This document shows positions 42,661 through 52,188 of a stretch of DNA of 64,000 nucleotides, one piece after another. The stretch's first letter is position 1. Each line of letters begins with the position of its first letter. The stretch is taken from NCBI RefSeq assembly GCF_022750635.1, contig NZ_JAJKBG010000009.1, forward strand, positions 16,746-80,745. The letters are read 5' to 3'. This stretch comes from Brevundimonas pishanensis (GTDB taxonomy: Bacteria; Pseudomonadota; Alphaproteobacteria; Caulobacterales; Caulobacteraceae). Below the pieces are notes generated by a model, which had not been told where the DNA came from, ran no database searches, and saw only the letters and a program-made list of their open reading frames with translations. A program made the translations under genes and the position numbers.

Positions 42661-45600
42661 ATGTCAAAAGTAACGGTTTCAGCATCGCGCACGCAGCTTT
42701 GGACCACAACCGCCCTTGTGGCTGCGTCGAACGCTATGACCTTGCGCCGTGCCTCGCGCTGGCCGTTAGTCGCATCAACGATGATCGCCCTTGCAAGCAC
42801 GGGGCTGATCTCCATGCCCTCTCATGCCTTCGCCCAAGACATCAATCTGGGTGCTTATGGCGATACATACGACATCAGCGCCACTGGAAACCAATATATC
42901 GGCTCCTTAAGTGGTGTGGCCGGCACATCGGTCATCCTTGGCCCAAACATCTTGACCACCAGCAGCGCAACCAGCACGACATTTGCAGGTGTAATCAGCG
43001 GCTCTGGTCGCCTTGCCAAATATGGCGCGGGTACTTTGACGCTGACCGGTGCCAACACCTATACTGGCGGCACGATCATCTACGCAGGCACACTCGCGAT
43101 CGGTATCGGCGGCTCCATGAGTTCCAGCAACCGGGTCGATCTTGCTAACGAGGCCAAGTTCGATATTTCGGCCGCCAACGCACCCCAATCGATCGGTTCC
43201 CTGTCTGGCTCTGCCGGTACCGAAGTGCTGTTGGGGGGCAACACCCTCACCCTCAACCAGACTAACTCCAGCACCTACTACGGCGTGATCAGCGGCTCGG
43301 GCAGCCTCATCAAAAACGGTACAGCTCTCCTGGTCCTTAACGGTGCCAACACCTATACCGGCGACACAGTCATCAATGCAGGTTCCCTGCAAATTGGCGG
43401 TGGTGGCTCCACAGGCTCGGTCGCCGGAAACATTGTCAACAACGCGTACCTGGCTTTTGCTCGCGGCAATGACATCAGTTACGGCGGCGTGATCAGCGGC
43501 TCGGGCAGCCTCATCAAGGCTGGTGTGGGCATCCTGACCCTGACCGGTGCCAACACCTATACCGGCGACACGACCATCAATGCAGGCACACTTGCGATTG
43601 GCATCGGAGGCTCCCTGAGGTCTGGCAGCGATGTCTCTCTTTATAATGCAGCCAAGTTCGATATTTCGGCCGCCAACGCACCCCAATCGATAGGTTCCCT
43701 GTCTGGCTCTGCCGGTACTGAGGTGCTGTTGGGGGGCAACACCCTCACCCTCAACCAGACTAACTCCAGTATCTACCACGGCGTGATCAGCGGCTCGGGC
43801 AGCCTCATCAAGGCTGGTATGGGCATCCTGACCCTGACCGGAGGATGGGGCGGGAGCGCCGAAATTACGGCCGGGACACTACAGTTCGGACAGACGGCCA
43901 GCCAGAATCCGGCCTATGCGTCCAAGGCCCATACTCTATCCGGAAACCTGAAGGTCACCGGTGCAGGCAGCACCCTGTTCATCGCCGGCAGTGACACCGT
44001 GACGGTTGCTGGCGATGTGCAGTTTGCGGCCCCGTCCAATCTTTCCATCCATGCCGGTGCCAGCGGCCCGTCTCTGATAGCCAATACCTTGAACCTGGGG
44101 GCAGGCAGCACGTTCAACATCAGCGGCATCAGTGATCCCAGCGTCCTGCCCAAGGTGTTGATCGACACCCAAAACGGCATCACCGGCGACTTTGGCACAG
44201 TAACCATCGGCGGCTTTAATGGCACGGTCGACTATCTGACCCTCGTCACGCATTTGTCTGATGACAGTAAACAGTATCTCGCTCGATATGGTCTGAACTG
44301 GTCCTCTGGCACCCCCCAGTCACACGGTACCTTTACGCTGTCGGATGCCACCGACCACTTTACAGTGGCTGTCGCACTGAGCGATCAGGCTTCCAACGCA
44401 GGCTGGGACGGCAAGAGCCTCACCAAGGCCGGTGCCGGCACCTTGGTCCTGAACGCCGACAACACCTATACCGGTGGCACCACCATTAGCGGCGGCACGC
44501 TGCAACTGGGCGCTGGCGGCACCACGGGTTCTGTGCTGGGCAATATCGCAAACAACGGCAATCTGGAGGTCAACCGCTCGAATGCCTTTAACTTTGCCAA
44601 TGTGATTTCCGGCTCCGGCTCTGTGGTTCAGACGGGCAGCGGTACCCTGATCCTTACCGGCAACAACACCTATACCGGCGGCACCTTCATCAATTCCGGC
44701 ACACTGCAACTGGGGAATGGCGGCACGACGGGGGCTGTTGTGGGCGATATTGCCAACGACGGCGTTCTGGCGGTCAACCTATTGGGGGGTGTCAATATTG
44801 GCGGGGTTATCTCCGGTACCGGCTCGGTTGTTCAGGCAGGCACCGGCACGCTGACCCTTACGGGCACCAACACCTATAGCGGCGGCACAGTGCTCGAGAA
44901 CGGCACGCTCTCGGTGTCGCAGGATGCCAATCTGGGTCAGGCCCACGGAGCCCTAAACTTTAAAGGCGGCCGCTTACAGATCACCGGCACCGACTTTGCC
45001 AGCACGAACCGCAACATTACGCTCGACTTCAATACGGGCGGTCTGGACATTGTCGAAGCGGGTCACAGCTTCACCCTGAACGGCAACATCACCGGTCCGG
45101 GCAACGTGCTCAAGCGCGGTGCGGGTACTCTGGTGCTGACAGGCCAGAACAGCTTTGGCCGTCTCCGCATTGAAAACGGCAAGGTCGTCGCCAACAGTGC
45201 CTCGCTGGGAAACATTGCCGATCTGGCCTTTGCCTCCTCGGCCCTCAGCCTGTCCGACACCGGCAACGGCCTTTATGCCGGTATGGTAACGGGCGCGGGC
45301 CAGTTGAGCCTCGATGGTTCCGGCACAGTGCTGCTGACTGGAAACAGCTCGGCCTTTAACGGCACCACGACCCTTAACAGCGGCACGCTGCTGGTGGGCA
45401 ACAGCGCGGGCCAAGGCGCGCTCGGCGGCGCGATCAACGTATTGAACGGTACCACTCTGGGCGGCTCGGGCACCATCGGTTCGGGCTCTAGCTCCACCGT
45501 GACGATCGCCTCGGGCGGCACCCTGTCGCCGGGTAACTCGATTGGCACCTTGAACGTCTATGGCGATCTGGATCTGCAGGCCGGATCGTTCCTGAACATG

Positions 45601-48351
45601 GAACTGGGCCGCCCCGGTGCCTTGCAAAACACCCCCGGCACCAGCGATCGCGTCAATGTCGCAGGTGACCTGACCCTGAACGGCACGCTGAACCTGACCC
45701 AGAGCGGCACTGCCGCCGAGGGGGACTTTAGTTTCGGCTATTACCGCCTGATGACCTATGGCGGCACCTTGAGCGGCAACGGCCTGACCCTCGGCCAGTC
45801 GCCTGCCCTTGCCGGAGCTTCGACCCCGCAGATCATCGCAGGCAACGGGAATGTGGACCTGTTCATCTCCGCCATCGGTGATGACGCCTTACAGCACTGG
45901 CAGGGCGGCGATGGCGTCTGGAACGCCAGCAACAGCCAGTGGCTGAACCAGAACGGAACCGCTGCGGCCAACTGGGCCGGCAACCATGCTGTGTTCCGCA
46001 ATCCGGATGCAGCCACCAGCGGCGGCACCATTACTCTCGTCGGAGCCCAGTCCTTCAAGGGCCTGCAGTTCGTCGATAACGGCTACCGTCTGGAAGGGAC
46101 CGGATCTCTGGTCACCGATAGCGCAGGTTCGGAAATCCGCGTCCTCGCCGACAGTGCGACGATTGCCGCGGCCATCACCGGCACCGGCGGCATCACCAAG
46201 ACACAGGGCGGCACCCTGATCCTGACGGGCACCAACACCTATAGCGGTGGCACCACGATCAAGGACGGTGTGATCTCGGTCACCCAAAACGCCAATCTGG
46301 GTCAGGCCAACGGCGCACTGACATTCGACGGCGGCGCGCTACAAATCAACGGCACCGCCCTTGGCAGCATGGATCGCAACATCACGCTGGGCACCAATGG
46401 CGGAGCTTTGGATCTTGTCGCGGCCAACCACAGCCTGACTTTGAACGGCACTATCACCGGTGCGGGCACCCTGCTCAAACAGGGCGCAGGCACTCTGGTC
46501 CTCACGGGCCAGAACAGCTTTGGCGGCATCAGCATCGAAGAAGGCAAACTGATCGCCCAGACTACATCTCTGGCGAACCAGGTCGATCTGGCCAATGCCT
46601 CCACGATCCTCAGCCTCACCGACACCGTCAACAGCCATTACGCCGGTATTCTGTCGGGCACGGGCCAGTTCAACATGGACGGCAATGGCACGGTACTGCT
46701 TACCGGCGACAGCTCGGCATTTGGCGGCACCGCCACCCTTAACAGCGGCACGCTTCTGGTGGGCGACAGCTCGGGCCAAGGTGCCCTCGGCGGCTCGTTC
46801 AACGTGCTGAACGGTGCCACTCTGGGTGGCTCGGGCACCATCGGTTCGGGCGCGGGCTCGCTCGTGACCATCGCGTCTGGAGCGACCCTGTCACCAGGCA
46901 ACTCGATCGGCACCTTGAGCGTCAATGGCGATCTTCTAATCCAGAAGGGCGCGCGTTATGTGGTCGAGGTCACCCCCGGCGGCTTTGCCAGTGATCTGGT
47001 CAGGGTCAACGGCACAGCCACCCTTAACGGCGGCACGGTGGCACATATCGGTGCCAGCGGTAGTTATGACCTGCGCTCGACCTATACCATCCTGTCGGCA
47101 ACCAGCCTGAGCGGCACGTTCGACGCGGTCACTTCCGACTTCGCCTTCCTGACCCCGACCCTGACCTATGACAACAGCCGCGTTACGCTTGATCTGAAGC
47201 GCAATGACCTTGAGTTCGCCTCGGCGGCCAAGGGCCGCAATCAGGTGCGAACCGCGCGCGCTATCGAGAGCATCGGCTTCAATACCGGCCACGCTGTCTA
47301 TGATACGATTGCCCAGATGGCCGATGACAAAACCGCCATCCGTTCGGCATTTGACCAGTTGTCGGGCGAGCTGCACGCATCGGCCCGCGCGATACAGATC
47401 GAAGACAGCCGCTTTGTACGTAATGCGGCCAATGACCGTCTGCGCTCTGCCTTTGGGCAGGCAGGCAGTTCCGACGCGCCGGTGCTAGCCTATGCCGCCA
47501 ACGGTTCGCAGGTCGCGGTGGATGCCACCTATGACGGCGCAGCCTTCTGGGCCCAGAGCTTCGGTTCGTGGGGCAGCTTCGATAACGATACCAATAGCAT
47601 CGAACTGGAGCGCCAGATCGGCGGAGCCCTGCTTGGCGGCGACGTCCGCCTGAAAGACTGGCGTCTCGGCGTCATCGCCGGTTACAGCCAGTCCGAGGTC
47701 AAGGCAGAGCGCCAGAAGGCGACCTCCGACAACACCACCCTTGGGGTGTATGCCGGTGGCCAATGGGGCAAACTTGCCCTGCGCGCCGGTCTGGCCCAGT
47801 CGTGGCACGATATCGAGACACAGCGCTCGGTGCTGATCACCGGCCTGTCAGACTATCTGCAAGCCGATTACAGCGCCACCACGCGTCAGGCCTTCATCGA
47901 GACCGGCTATGCCCTGATCTCGCGCGAGAAACAGCAGATGGAGGCCTTTGCTAATCTGGCGCAGGTCCGCGCAAGCTCCGATGCCTTCAGCGAAGACGGT
48001 GACGCCGCCGCCCTTGATATTGATCAGATGGATGCGGACGTGACATTCGCGACGCTGGGCCTGAGGGCGGCACGCCAGATTGCCATGGGCGAAACGTCCG
48101 GCAAGCTGCGCGCGACGGCCGGTTGGCGTTATGCGTCGGGCGATACCGCGACACAGAACCTGCAAGCCTTCTCGGCAGGTGACGCATTCACCATCACCGG
48201 TGCCCCCATCGCCAAGAACGCTGCCGTTATCGAAACCGGATTGGATGTGCGCTTCAACGCCAACACCACATTCGGCCTGACCTATACCGGCCAGTTCTCC
48301 AACTCCGCCCAGGACCACGGCTTCAACGCCCGCCTGTCCATCAACTTCTGA
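42661..48351 (+). CDS. Giant autotransporter with PATR repeats
   Basis: A 1,896-residue type Va autotransporter. Residues 1-59 are an extended signal peptide (ending SMPSHAFAQ). The passenger is a Gly/Asn/Thr-rich beta-helix with many passenger-associated repeats (GTLTLTGANTYTGGT, GSGSLIKAG types). A linker around SAAKGRNQVRTARAIESIGF leads to the C-terminal barrel of about 270 residues (AFWAQSFGSWGSFDNDT, RLGVIAGYSQSEVKA), ending in Phe (HGFNARLSINF). Likely an adhesin or biofilm protein. ATG 42661 follows AAGGA; an in-frame start at 42607 lacks a signal-like N-terminus. Confidence 0.93.
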   Translation: MSKVTVSASRTQLWTTTALVAASNAMTLRRASRWPLVASTMIALASTGLISMPSHAFAQDINLGAYGDTYDISATGNQYIGSLSGVAGTSVILGPNILTTSSATSTTFAGVISGSGRLAKYGAGTLTLTGANTYTGGTIIYAGTLAIGIGGSMSSSNRVDLANEAKFDISAANAPQSIGSLSGSAGTEVLLGGNTLTLNQTNSSTYYGVISGSGSLIKNGTALLVLNGANTYTGDTVINAGSLQIGGGGSTGSVAGNIVNNAYLAFARGNDISYGGVISGSGSLIKAGVGILTLTGANTYTGDTTINAGTLAIGIGGSLRSGSDVSLYNAAKFDISAANAPQSIGSLSGSAGTEVLLGGNTLTLNQTNSSIYHGVISGSGSLIKAGMGILTLTGGWGGSAEITAGTLQFGQTASQNPAYASKAHTLSGNLKVTGAGSTLFIAGSDTVTVAGDVQFAAPSNLSIHAGASGPSLIANTLNLGAGSTFNISGISDPSVLPKVLIDTQNGITGDFGTVTIGGFNGTVDYLTLVTHLSDDSKQYLARYGLNWSSGTPQSHGTFTLSDATDHFTVAVALSDQASNAGWDGKSLTKAGAGTLVLNADNTYTGGTTISGGTLQLGAGGTTGSVLGNIANNGNLEVNRSNAFNFANVISGSGSVVQTGSGTLILTGNNTYTGGTFINSGTLQLGNGGTTGAVVGDIANDGVLAVNLLGGVNIGGVISGTGSVVQAGTGTLTLTGTNTYSGGTVLENGTLSVSQDANLGQAHGALNFKGGRLQITGTDFASTNRNITLDFNTGGLDIVEAGHSFTLNGNITGPGNVLKRGAGTLVLTGQNSFGRLRIENGKVVANSASLGNIADLAFASSALSLSDTGNGLYAGMVTGAGQLSLDGSGTVLLTGNSSAFNGTTTLNSGTLLVGNSAGQGALGGAINVLNGTTLGGSGTIGSGSSSTVTIASGGTLSPGNSIGTLNVYGDLDLQAGSFLNMELGRPGALQNTPGTSDRVNVAGDLTLNGTLNLTQSGTAAEGDFSFGYYRLMTYGGTLSGNGLTLGQSPALAGASTPQIIAGNGNVDLFISAIGDDALQHWQGGDGVWNASNSQWLNQNGTAAANWAGNHAVFRNPDAATSGGTITLVGAQSFKGLQFVDNGYRLEGTGSLVTDSAGSEIRVLADSATIAAAITGTGGITKTQGGTLILTGTNTYSGGTTIKDGVISVTQNANLGQANGALTFDGGALQINGTALGSMDRNITLGTNGGALDLVAANHSLTLNGTITGAGTLLKQGAGTLVLTGQNSFGGISIEEGKLIAQTTSLANQVDLANASTILSLTDTVNSHYAGILSGTGQFNMDGNGTVLLTGDSSAFGGTATLNSGTLLVGDSSGQGALGGSFNVLNGATLGGSGTIGSGAGSLVTIASGATLSPGNSIGTLSVNGDLLIQKGARYVVEVTPGGFASDLVRVNGTATLNGGTVAHIGASGSYDLRSTYTILSATSLSGTFDAVTSDFAFLTPTLTYDNSRVTLDLKRNDLEFASAAKGRNQVRTARAIESIGFNTGHAVYDTIAQMADDKTAIRSAFDQLSGELHASARAIQIEDSRFVRNAANDRLRSAFGQAGSSDAPVLAYAANGSQVAVDATYDGAAFWAQSFGSWGSFDNDTNSIELERQIGGALLGGDVRLKDWRLGVIAGYSQSEVKAERQKATSDNTTLGVYAGGQWGKLALRAGLAQSWHDIETQRSVLITGLSDYLQADYSATTRQAFIETGYALISREKQQMEAFANLAQVRASSDAFSEDGDAAALDIDQMDADVTFATLGLRAARQIAMGETSGKLRATAGWRYASGDTATQNLQAFSAGDAFTITGAPIAKNAAVIETGLDVRFNANTTFGLTYTGQFSNSAQDHGFNARLSINF
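43153..43811 (+). repeat. 161-bp near-identical direct repeats in the autotransporter
   Basis: 43153-43313 and 43651-43811 encode the same 54-residue segment (KFDISAANAPQSIGSLSGSA and onward) with only a handful of base differences, indicating recent duplication. Confidence 0.85.
44852..46932 (+). repeat. About 715-bp diverged duplicated module in the autotransporter
   Basis: 44852-45567 and 46212-46932 code for parallel segments of about 235 residues (TNTYSGGT ... LSPGNSIGTL) with many conservative changes, an older duplication than the 161-bp one. Confidence 0.75.
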
Positions 48352-48359
48352 TCCCAAGC

Positions 48360-48395
48360 AAGCAGGGCCAGCACAACCGCTGGCCCTGCTTCTTT
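48360..48395 (+). terminator. Strong hairpin terminator after the autotransporter
   Basis: AGCAGGGCCAGC (48361-48372) pairs perfectly with GCTGGCCCTGCT (48379-48390) around ACAACC, then TCTTT. Confidence 0.9.
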
Positions 48396-48418
48396 GCGAC
48401 CATCAAGCCAACCGCGAT

Positions 48419-48455
48419 GTGACGTGACCCCCTGATACTCGCGCGCTACCCGGCT
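48419..48455. mobile_element. Possible IS3-family end scrap
   Basis: TGACGTGACCCCCTGATAC resembles the IS3-type end at 42016 (TGACGGGACCCCCTGAAAC). Truncated by the IS6 copy at 48456. Confidence 0.4.
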
Positions 48456-49270
48456 GGAACCGTCAAGTTAACTGGCCACAGTCAATAACCCCCTACCCTC
48501 CTCATTTTCAGACGACAGCCGCCGCCCAAGCAGCATCTACATCGACGCGAAAACGCCGAAGTGTGGATCGACTGATCAGATGACGTTGGATATTGAAGGC
48601 GTTGTAGATCGCTGCGTGAGTTGTGAGAAATCTCTGCGCTGAGGCTTGGGATTTGAACCTCTGCTGCTGTCGTTCCCGTCGTCGGATCGGCAGATGCGAG
48701 TTCTCAACACGGTTGTTATCTCGAAGCCGACCAGGGCGATGAAGGTGCCGCAGTTCCAACTGATCAAGCGCCGCACCGTACGATGCCAGTCCATCCGTTG
48801 TGATGCTATCCGGCTCGACAGGTTGGTTGCGTAAAAGACGTTTGATCAGCTTCAAAGCCGCCTCTGTGTCCCGCCGACGCTGGACGATGACGTCTAAAAC
48901 CTCACCTTCGTCGTCGACTGCACGCCACAGATACATGCGCCGGCCACCGATCTTGCAAACCATCTCATCGAGATGCCAACGGCCTGTCGGAGGTGTTCTC
49001 CGCTTTTTCAGCCGCCGTGCAATCATAGGCCCAAACTTGATCGTCCAGCACCGGATCGTTTCATAACTGACGTCAATTCCACGCTGCGCCATTAGTTCCT
49101 CGACATCGCGGAAGCTGAGGCTGAAACGAAAGTACAGCCACACGGCATGACGGATCACTTCGGCTGGAAAGCGGTGTCGCTTAAACGATAACGGCTTCAT
49201 AAAACGCCTTCTCCACCAATGGCTTGCAGCCTTCGAAGTGGCGCACCTTTAGCGTTAGACTGACAGCACC
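48456..49270 (-). mobile_element. IS6-family element A5b (815 bp) with a degenerate left end
   Basis: The right end is canonical; the left end reads GGAACCGTCAAGTTAACTG instead of GGTGCTGTCA. Flanks tacccggct and atcgcaag show no duplication. It truncates ligD. Confidence 0.9.
48508..49200 (-). CDS. IS6-family transposase A5b
   Basis: 230 residues, intact DDE residues. Slightly diverged from the A3/A4 group (RRTPPTGRWHLDE, FRVDVDAAWAAAVV). Confidence 0.95.
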   Translation of the reverse strand: MKPLSFKRHRFPAEVIRHAVWLYFRFSLSFRDVEELMAQRGIDVSYETIRCWTIKFGPMIARRLKKRRTPPTGRWHLDEMVCKIGGRRMYLWRAVDDEGEVLDVIVQRRRDTEAALKLIKRLLRNQPVEPDSITTDGLASYGAALDQLELRHLHRPGRLRDNNRVENSHLPIRRRERQQQRFKSQASAQRFLTTHAAIYNAFNIQRHLISRSTLRRFRVDVDAAWAAAVV

Positions 49271-50557
49271 ATCGCAAGGCAGAACTGGAAAAGCGTTTAG
49301 CTAAAGCCAAGGGCGCTATCCGGTATGTCGAACATTTCCAGACGACAGGGAACGCGCTCTTGCAATCAGCCTGTCGGCTCGATCTCGAGGGGATTATCTC
49401 TAAGCACTTGAATTCACCTTATCGCTCTGGTCGCAGTGACGATTGGGTTAAGTCGAAATGCCGACAAGGGCAGGAAGTTGTGAGCGCTGGATGGGCGACG
49501 ACGGGCAAAAACTTCCGATCGCTGATCGCGGGGGTATATCGTGAAGGTAGGCTGGAGCATGTGGGCCGGATCGGCACCGGCTTTAGCCGTAAGACCGTCG
49601 AGCAACTCATGCCCAAACTAAAGGCCATCGAGACGGCCAAGAGCCCCTTCCCCGATAGCCCCAAATCCATTGCAGGGGTCCACTGGGTCAAGCCCGTGCT
49701 GGTCGCCGAAATCGCCTTTGAAGGCTTTACCGGATCTGGTTCGATTCGACAGGCCTCGTTTAAAGGACTGCGTGAGGACAAGGCCCCCAAAGGTCTTGTG
49801 GCCCGCGACCAAAGATAGGCTCGCCATCACCAAACGCGATCTGGCTGAATATTACGAGCGCGTCGGCGAGAAGATGCTGGAACACATCCGGGGTCGACCT
49901 TGCTCCATCATCCGTATGCCCGATGGGATCGCGGGCAAGAGCTTCTTTCAAAGACATCCCGTTAAGGGCCAATCACCGCTGATCGAAGCCGTCGAGATCA
50001 AGGGTGATCCCAAGCCCTATATCCGCATAGATACCGTCGAGGGTTTGATTGCGGCAGCGCAGTTTGCGGCCGTCGAAATCCACCCCTGGAACTGTGTGCC
50101 CTATCAGCACGACAAGGCAGAACGTCTGATCTTTGACCTCGACCCTGCACCGGACATTGGTTTCGAAGAGGTCATCATAGCGGCCAAAGAAGTCCGCGAC
50201 CGGTTGAAAGAATTGGGCCTCGAAAGTCACTGCAAGACGACAGGAGGTAAAGGACTGCATGTCACCACCTATGTCGAGCACCTTGATATGGACTGGACAG
50301 AAGCCAAGGGCTTCGCCCGTGAGTTCGCCCGCGTGATGGCGGTAAACGCACCCGACCGCTGTCTGATAAGCATGTCAAAAGAGGCACGCAAAGGACGCAT
50401 CTTCATCGACTACCTACGCAACGATCGTAAAGCGACCGCTGTTGCACCCTACTCCCCTCGCGGACGACCGGGCGCTCCTGTCTCGATGCCATTGAGTTGG
50501 AGCCAGATCCGCAAAGGCCTTGATCCATGCCGCTATCGCATTGAGCCTATGAGGTAA
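49271..50557 (+). pseudogene. ligD: Broken LigD (ligase C-terminus + polymerase domain)
   Basis: From the IS6 border the first frame reads RKAELEKRLAKAKGAIRYVE and LDLEGIISKHLNSPYRSGRS, the ATP-dependent ligase core and OB fold of LigD, ending at a stop at 49818. A +1 frame (from about 49780) continues with VLWPATKDRLAITKRDLAEY and the primase-polymerase domain (LIFDLDPAPD with the metal-binding Asp pair, SHCKTTGGKGLHVTTY) to 50557. The N-terminal phosphoesterase and ligase active-site Lys are missing and the two parts are frameshifted. LigD with Ku performs bacterial end joining; no Ku gene is here. Confidence 0.85.
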
Positions 50558-50931
50558 ATGGCTGATTGGGTGCCGCGCCGTAAGGCGTCAGACTTTTCGT
50601 GTGTAATACTTTCAGGCTCAATCGGCTGGTTCAGATAAAGGCATTTAAGCAACTTCACCGCAGCCCTGTATCTCGTCGTCGCGGGACAAAAATCTAAACC
50701 TCACCTTCATTATGACCGCACGTCTTTCTCCATCAGAAGATGCCGAGGGAACGTAGTCATTAAGCTAAGGCAATCGATCGCTTCAGTATGCAGAAAGCAA
50801 TAAGCGCAATGGCCAAGTTATAGAGCCAGCTCAAAGGATCCTCCGAGGGTATTGGTTCCCAATTTTCACTTCTTAACCGTTCGGAACAAAATCACCTCTT
50901 TTTACCTTTCATTCCTATAATTTTTGGAGGT
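50558..50931. other. Non-coding stretch with a decayed IS6 fragment
   Basis: 50571-50735 aligns, with many changes and gaps, to the central IS6 type-A transposase region in the same orientation (TTTCAGGCTCAATCGGCTGG, TCTAAACCTCACCTTCAT). It is the oldest IS6 trace in the window. The rest (50740-50930) shows no clear gene. Confidence 0.6.
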
Positions 50932-50937
50932 GTGACT

Positions 50938-51276
50938 ATGAAATGGCTAATACCCACTATCGTGTCTTCCGGCTTGTTGCTTGCTGCCTGCGGTAACGAT
51001 AATTCTTCTGACCGTGGCAGTGTTGAAGGACCAGTTGTTTCTCCGTCCGAAGCTCCACGTAATCCTGCCATCGGCGATGCAAATACCTCTACCCTAACGC
51101 CCGGTGCGAACTCCTTCACCGAAGGACAAGCTAGAGCGGCGATCGAAGGCCAAGGCTTCACAGACATCGGACCCCTGACCCAAGACAGCGAGGGCATTTG
51201 GTCGGCAACGGCGACGAAGAACGGAAACAGCACCACGGTATCTGTCGATTATAAGGGCACTGTAGTTTCCAAATAA
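50938..51276 (+). CDS. Small lipoprotein, PepSY-like
   Basis: A 112-residue lipoprotein (lipobox LLAAC, Cys20), Ser/Pro-rich linker, then a compact domain (FTEGQARAAIEGQGFTDIGP, GIWSATATKNGNSTTVSVDY) reminiscent of PepSY-type folds. A strong GGAGG precedes ATG 50938; a GTG two codons upstream is also open. It lies 35 bp before the stress-protein gene, likely one transcript. Confidence 0.75.
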   Translation: MKWLIPTIVSSGLLLAACGNDNSSDRGSVEGPVVSPSEAPRNPAIGDANTSTLTPGANSFTEGQARAAIEGQGFTDIGPLTQDSEGIWSATATKNGNSTTVSVDYKGTVVSK

Positions 51277-51311
51277 CAGACATATATCATTGGAATTTTT
51301 CGAGGTTTACC

Positions 51312-51938
51312 ATGGAAACGATTACTCGACTTTTCGATCACCACACGAATGCACTCGCGGCCGTGTCGGCACTTGAAGCGGCGGGCTACAGCGCCTCCGA
51401 CATCAGCATCGTATCCAATAATGCTGACAATTGGCATGCAGGCCATCAACACCAAAACGATGCGGTCTTGTCGGATGACGATAACGAAGCGGCCGAAGGA
51501 GCTGGCAAAGGTGCCGTGACAGGTGGTGCTCTTGGAGCAGGTGCCGGTATTCTAGCGGGTCTGGGTATGCTGGCTATTCCGGGTCTTGGCCCAGTTGTTG
51601 CCGCAGGCTGGCTGGCATCTGCAGCCGTAGGGGCCGCTGTCGGGGCTGCGGCTGGTGGAGCAACGGGCGGGCTGCTAGGCGCGCTTAAGGATGCGGGTCA
51701 CAGCGATGAGGACGCCCACATCTATGCAGAAGCTGTACGACGTGGCGGCACGCTAGTCAGCGTAAAAGTCCCTGAGCATAAGCGGGACCAGGCTGAAAGC
51801 ATTTTGGCGTCTCATCAAAGTTTCGATGCCTCGACGCGCGGTGTTACCTACCGTGAGGAGGGATGGGAGCGATTTGACGAGAAGTCAGCCCCCTACACCT
51901 TAGATCAGATCAACGCTGAGCGGGCGCGATACCGCTAA
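51312..51938 (+). CDS. General stress protein (YflT-like) with glycine-rich membrane-active segment
   Basis: 208 residues. The N-terminal ferredoxin-like YflT domain reads TRLFDHHTNALAAVSALEAA; a long Gly/Ala-rich stretch follows (ALGAGAGILAGLGMLAIPGLG, about residues 76-130) typical of glycine-zipper proteins. The C-terminal half has SVKVPEHKRDQAESIL and HQSFDAS. Such proteins are induced by osmotic, heat or desiccation stress. A terminator follows. Confidence 0.8.
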   Translation: METITRLFDHHTNALAAVSALEAAGYSASDISIVSNNADNWHAGHQHQNDAVLSDDDNEAAEGAGKGAVTGGALGAGAGILAGLGMLAIPGLGPVVAAGWLASAAVGAAVGAAAGGATGGLLGALKDAGHSDEDAHIYAEAVRRGGTLVSVKVPEHKRDQAESILASHQSFDASTRGVTYREEGWERFDEKSAPYTLDQINAERARYR

Positions 51939-51944
51939 GCTTTT

Positions 51945-51979
51945 ATAAGGCCCCCGGAAACGGGGGCCTTATTTAATTT
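51945..51979 (+). terminator. Rho-independent terminator
   Basis: ATAAGGCCCCCG-gaaa-CGGGGGCCTTAT, a perfect 12-bp stem, followed by TTAATTT. Confidence 0.95.
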
Positions 51980-52188
51980 GGGCCACTTTTGCGTGTTGAG
52001 TGCGGCCTTTGACGCTATCAATGCGGGATGCGACCGCAACATGCTGGCAAGGCGGGCGTGACCTATCAGCGGTCCTGGTCATTGAAGCAAGACCTACGCA
52101 GCCCGCGCTGGACGACGCGGCTGGACGAGGTGCCGACCGTGATGGCTAGGTGAATATAAGGCCATGCCCGGGCAGCATCTATCCCGAC

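Noticed and set aside
43153..43811. CRISPR-like repeated sequence
   Set aside because: Repeats are 161 bp, coding and unevenly spaced; no short identical repeats with unique spacers and no cas genes.
42907..48357. Several long antisense frames under the autotransporter
   Set aside because: They follow the repeat structure of the sense gene, lack starts with ribosome-binding sites and show no family features.
50740..50930. IS4/IS5-type transposase C-terminus read leftward (LYNLAIALIAF)
   Set aside because: Only about 25 residues look suggestive and no catalytic motif is present; not enough to call.
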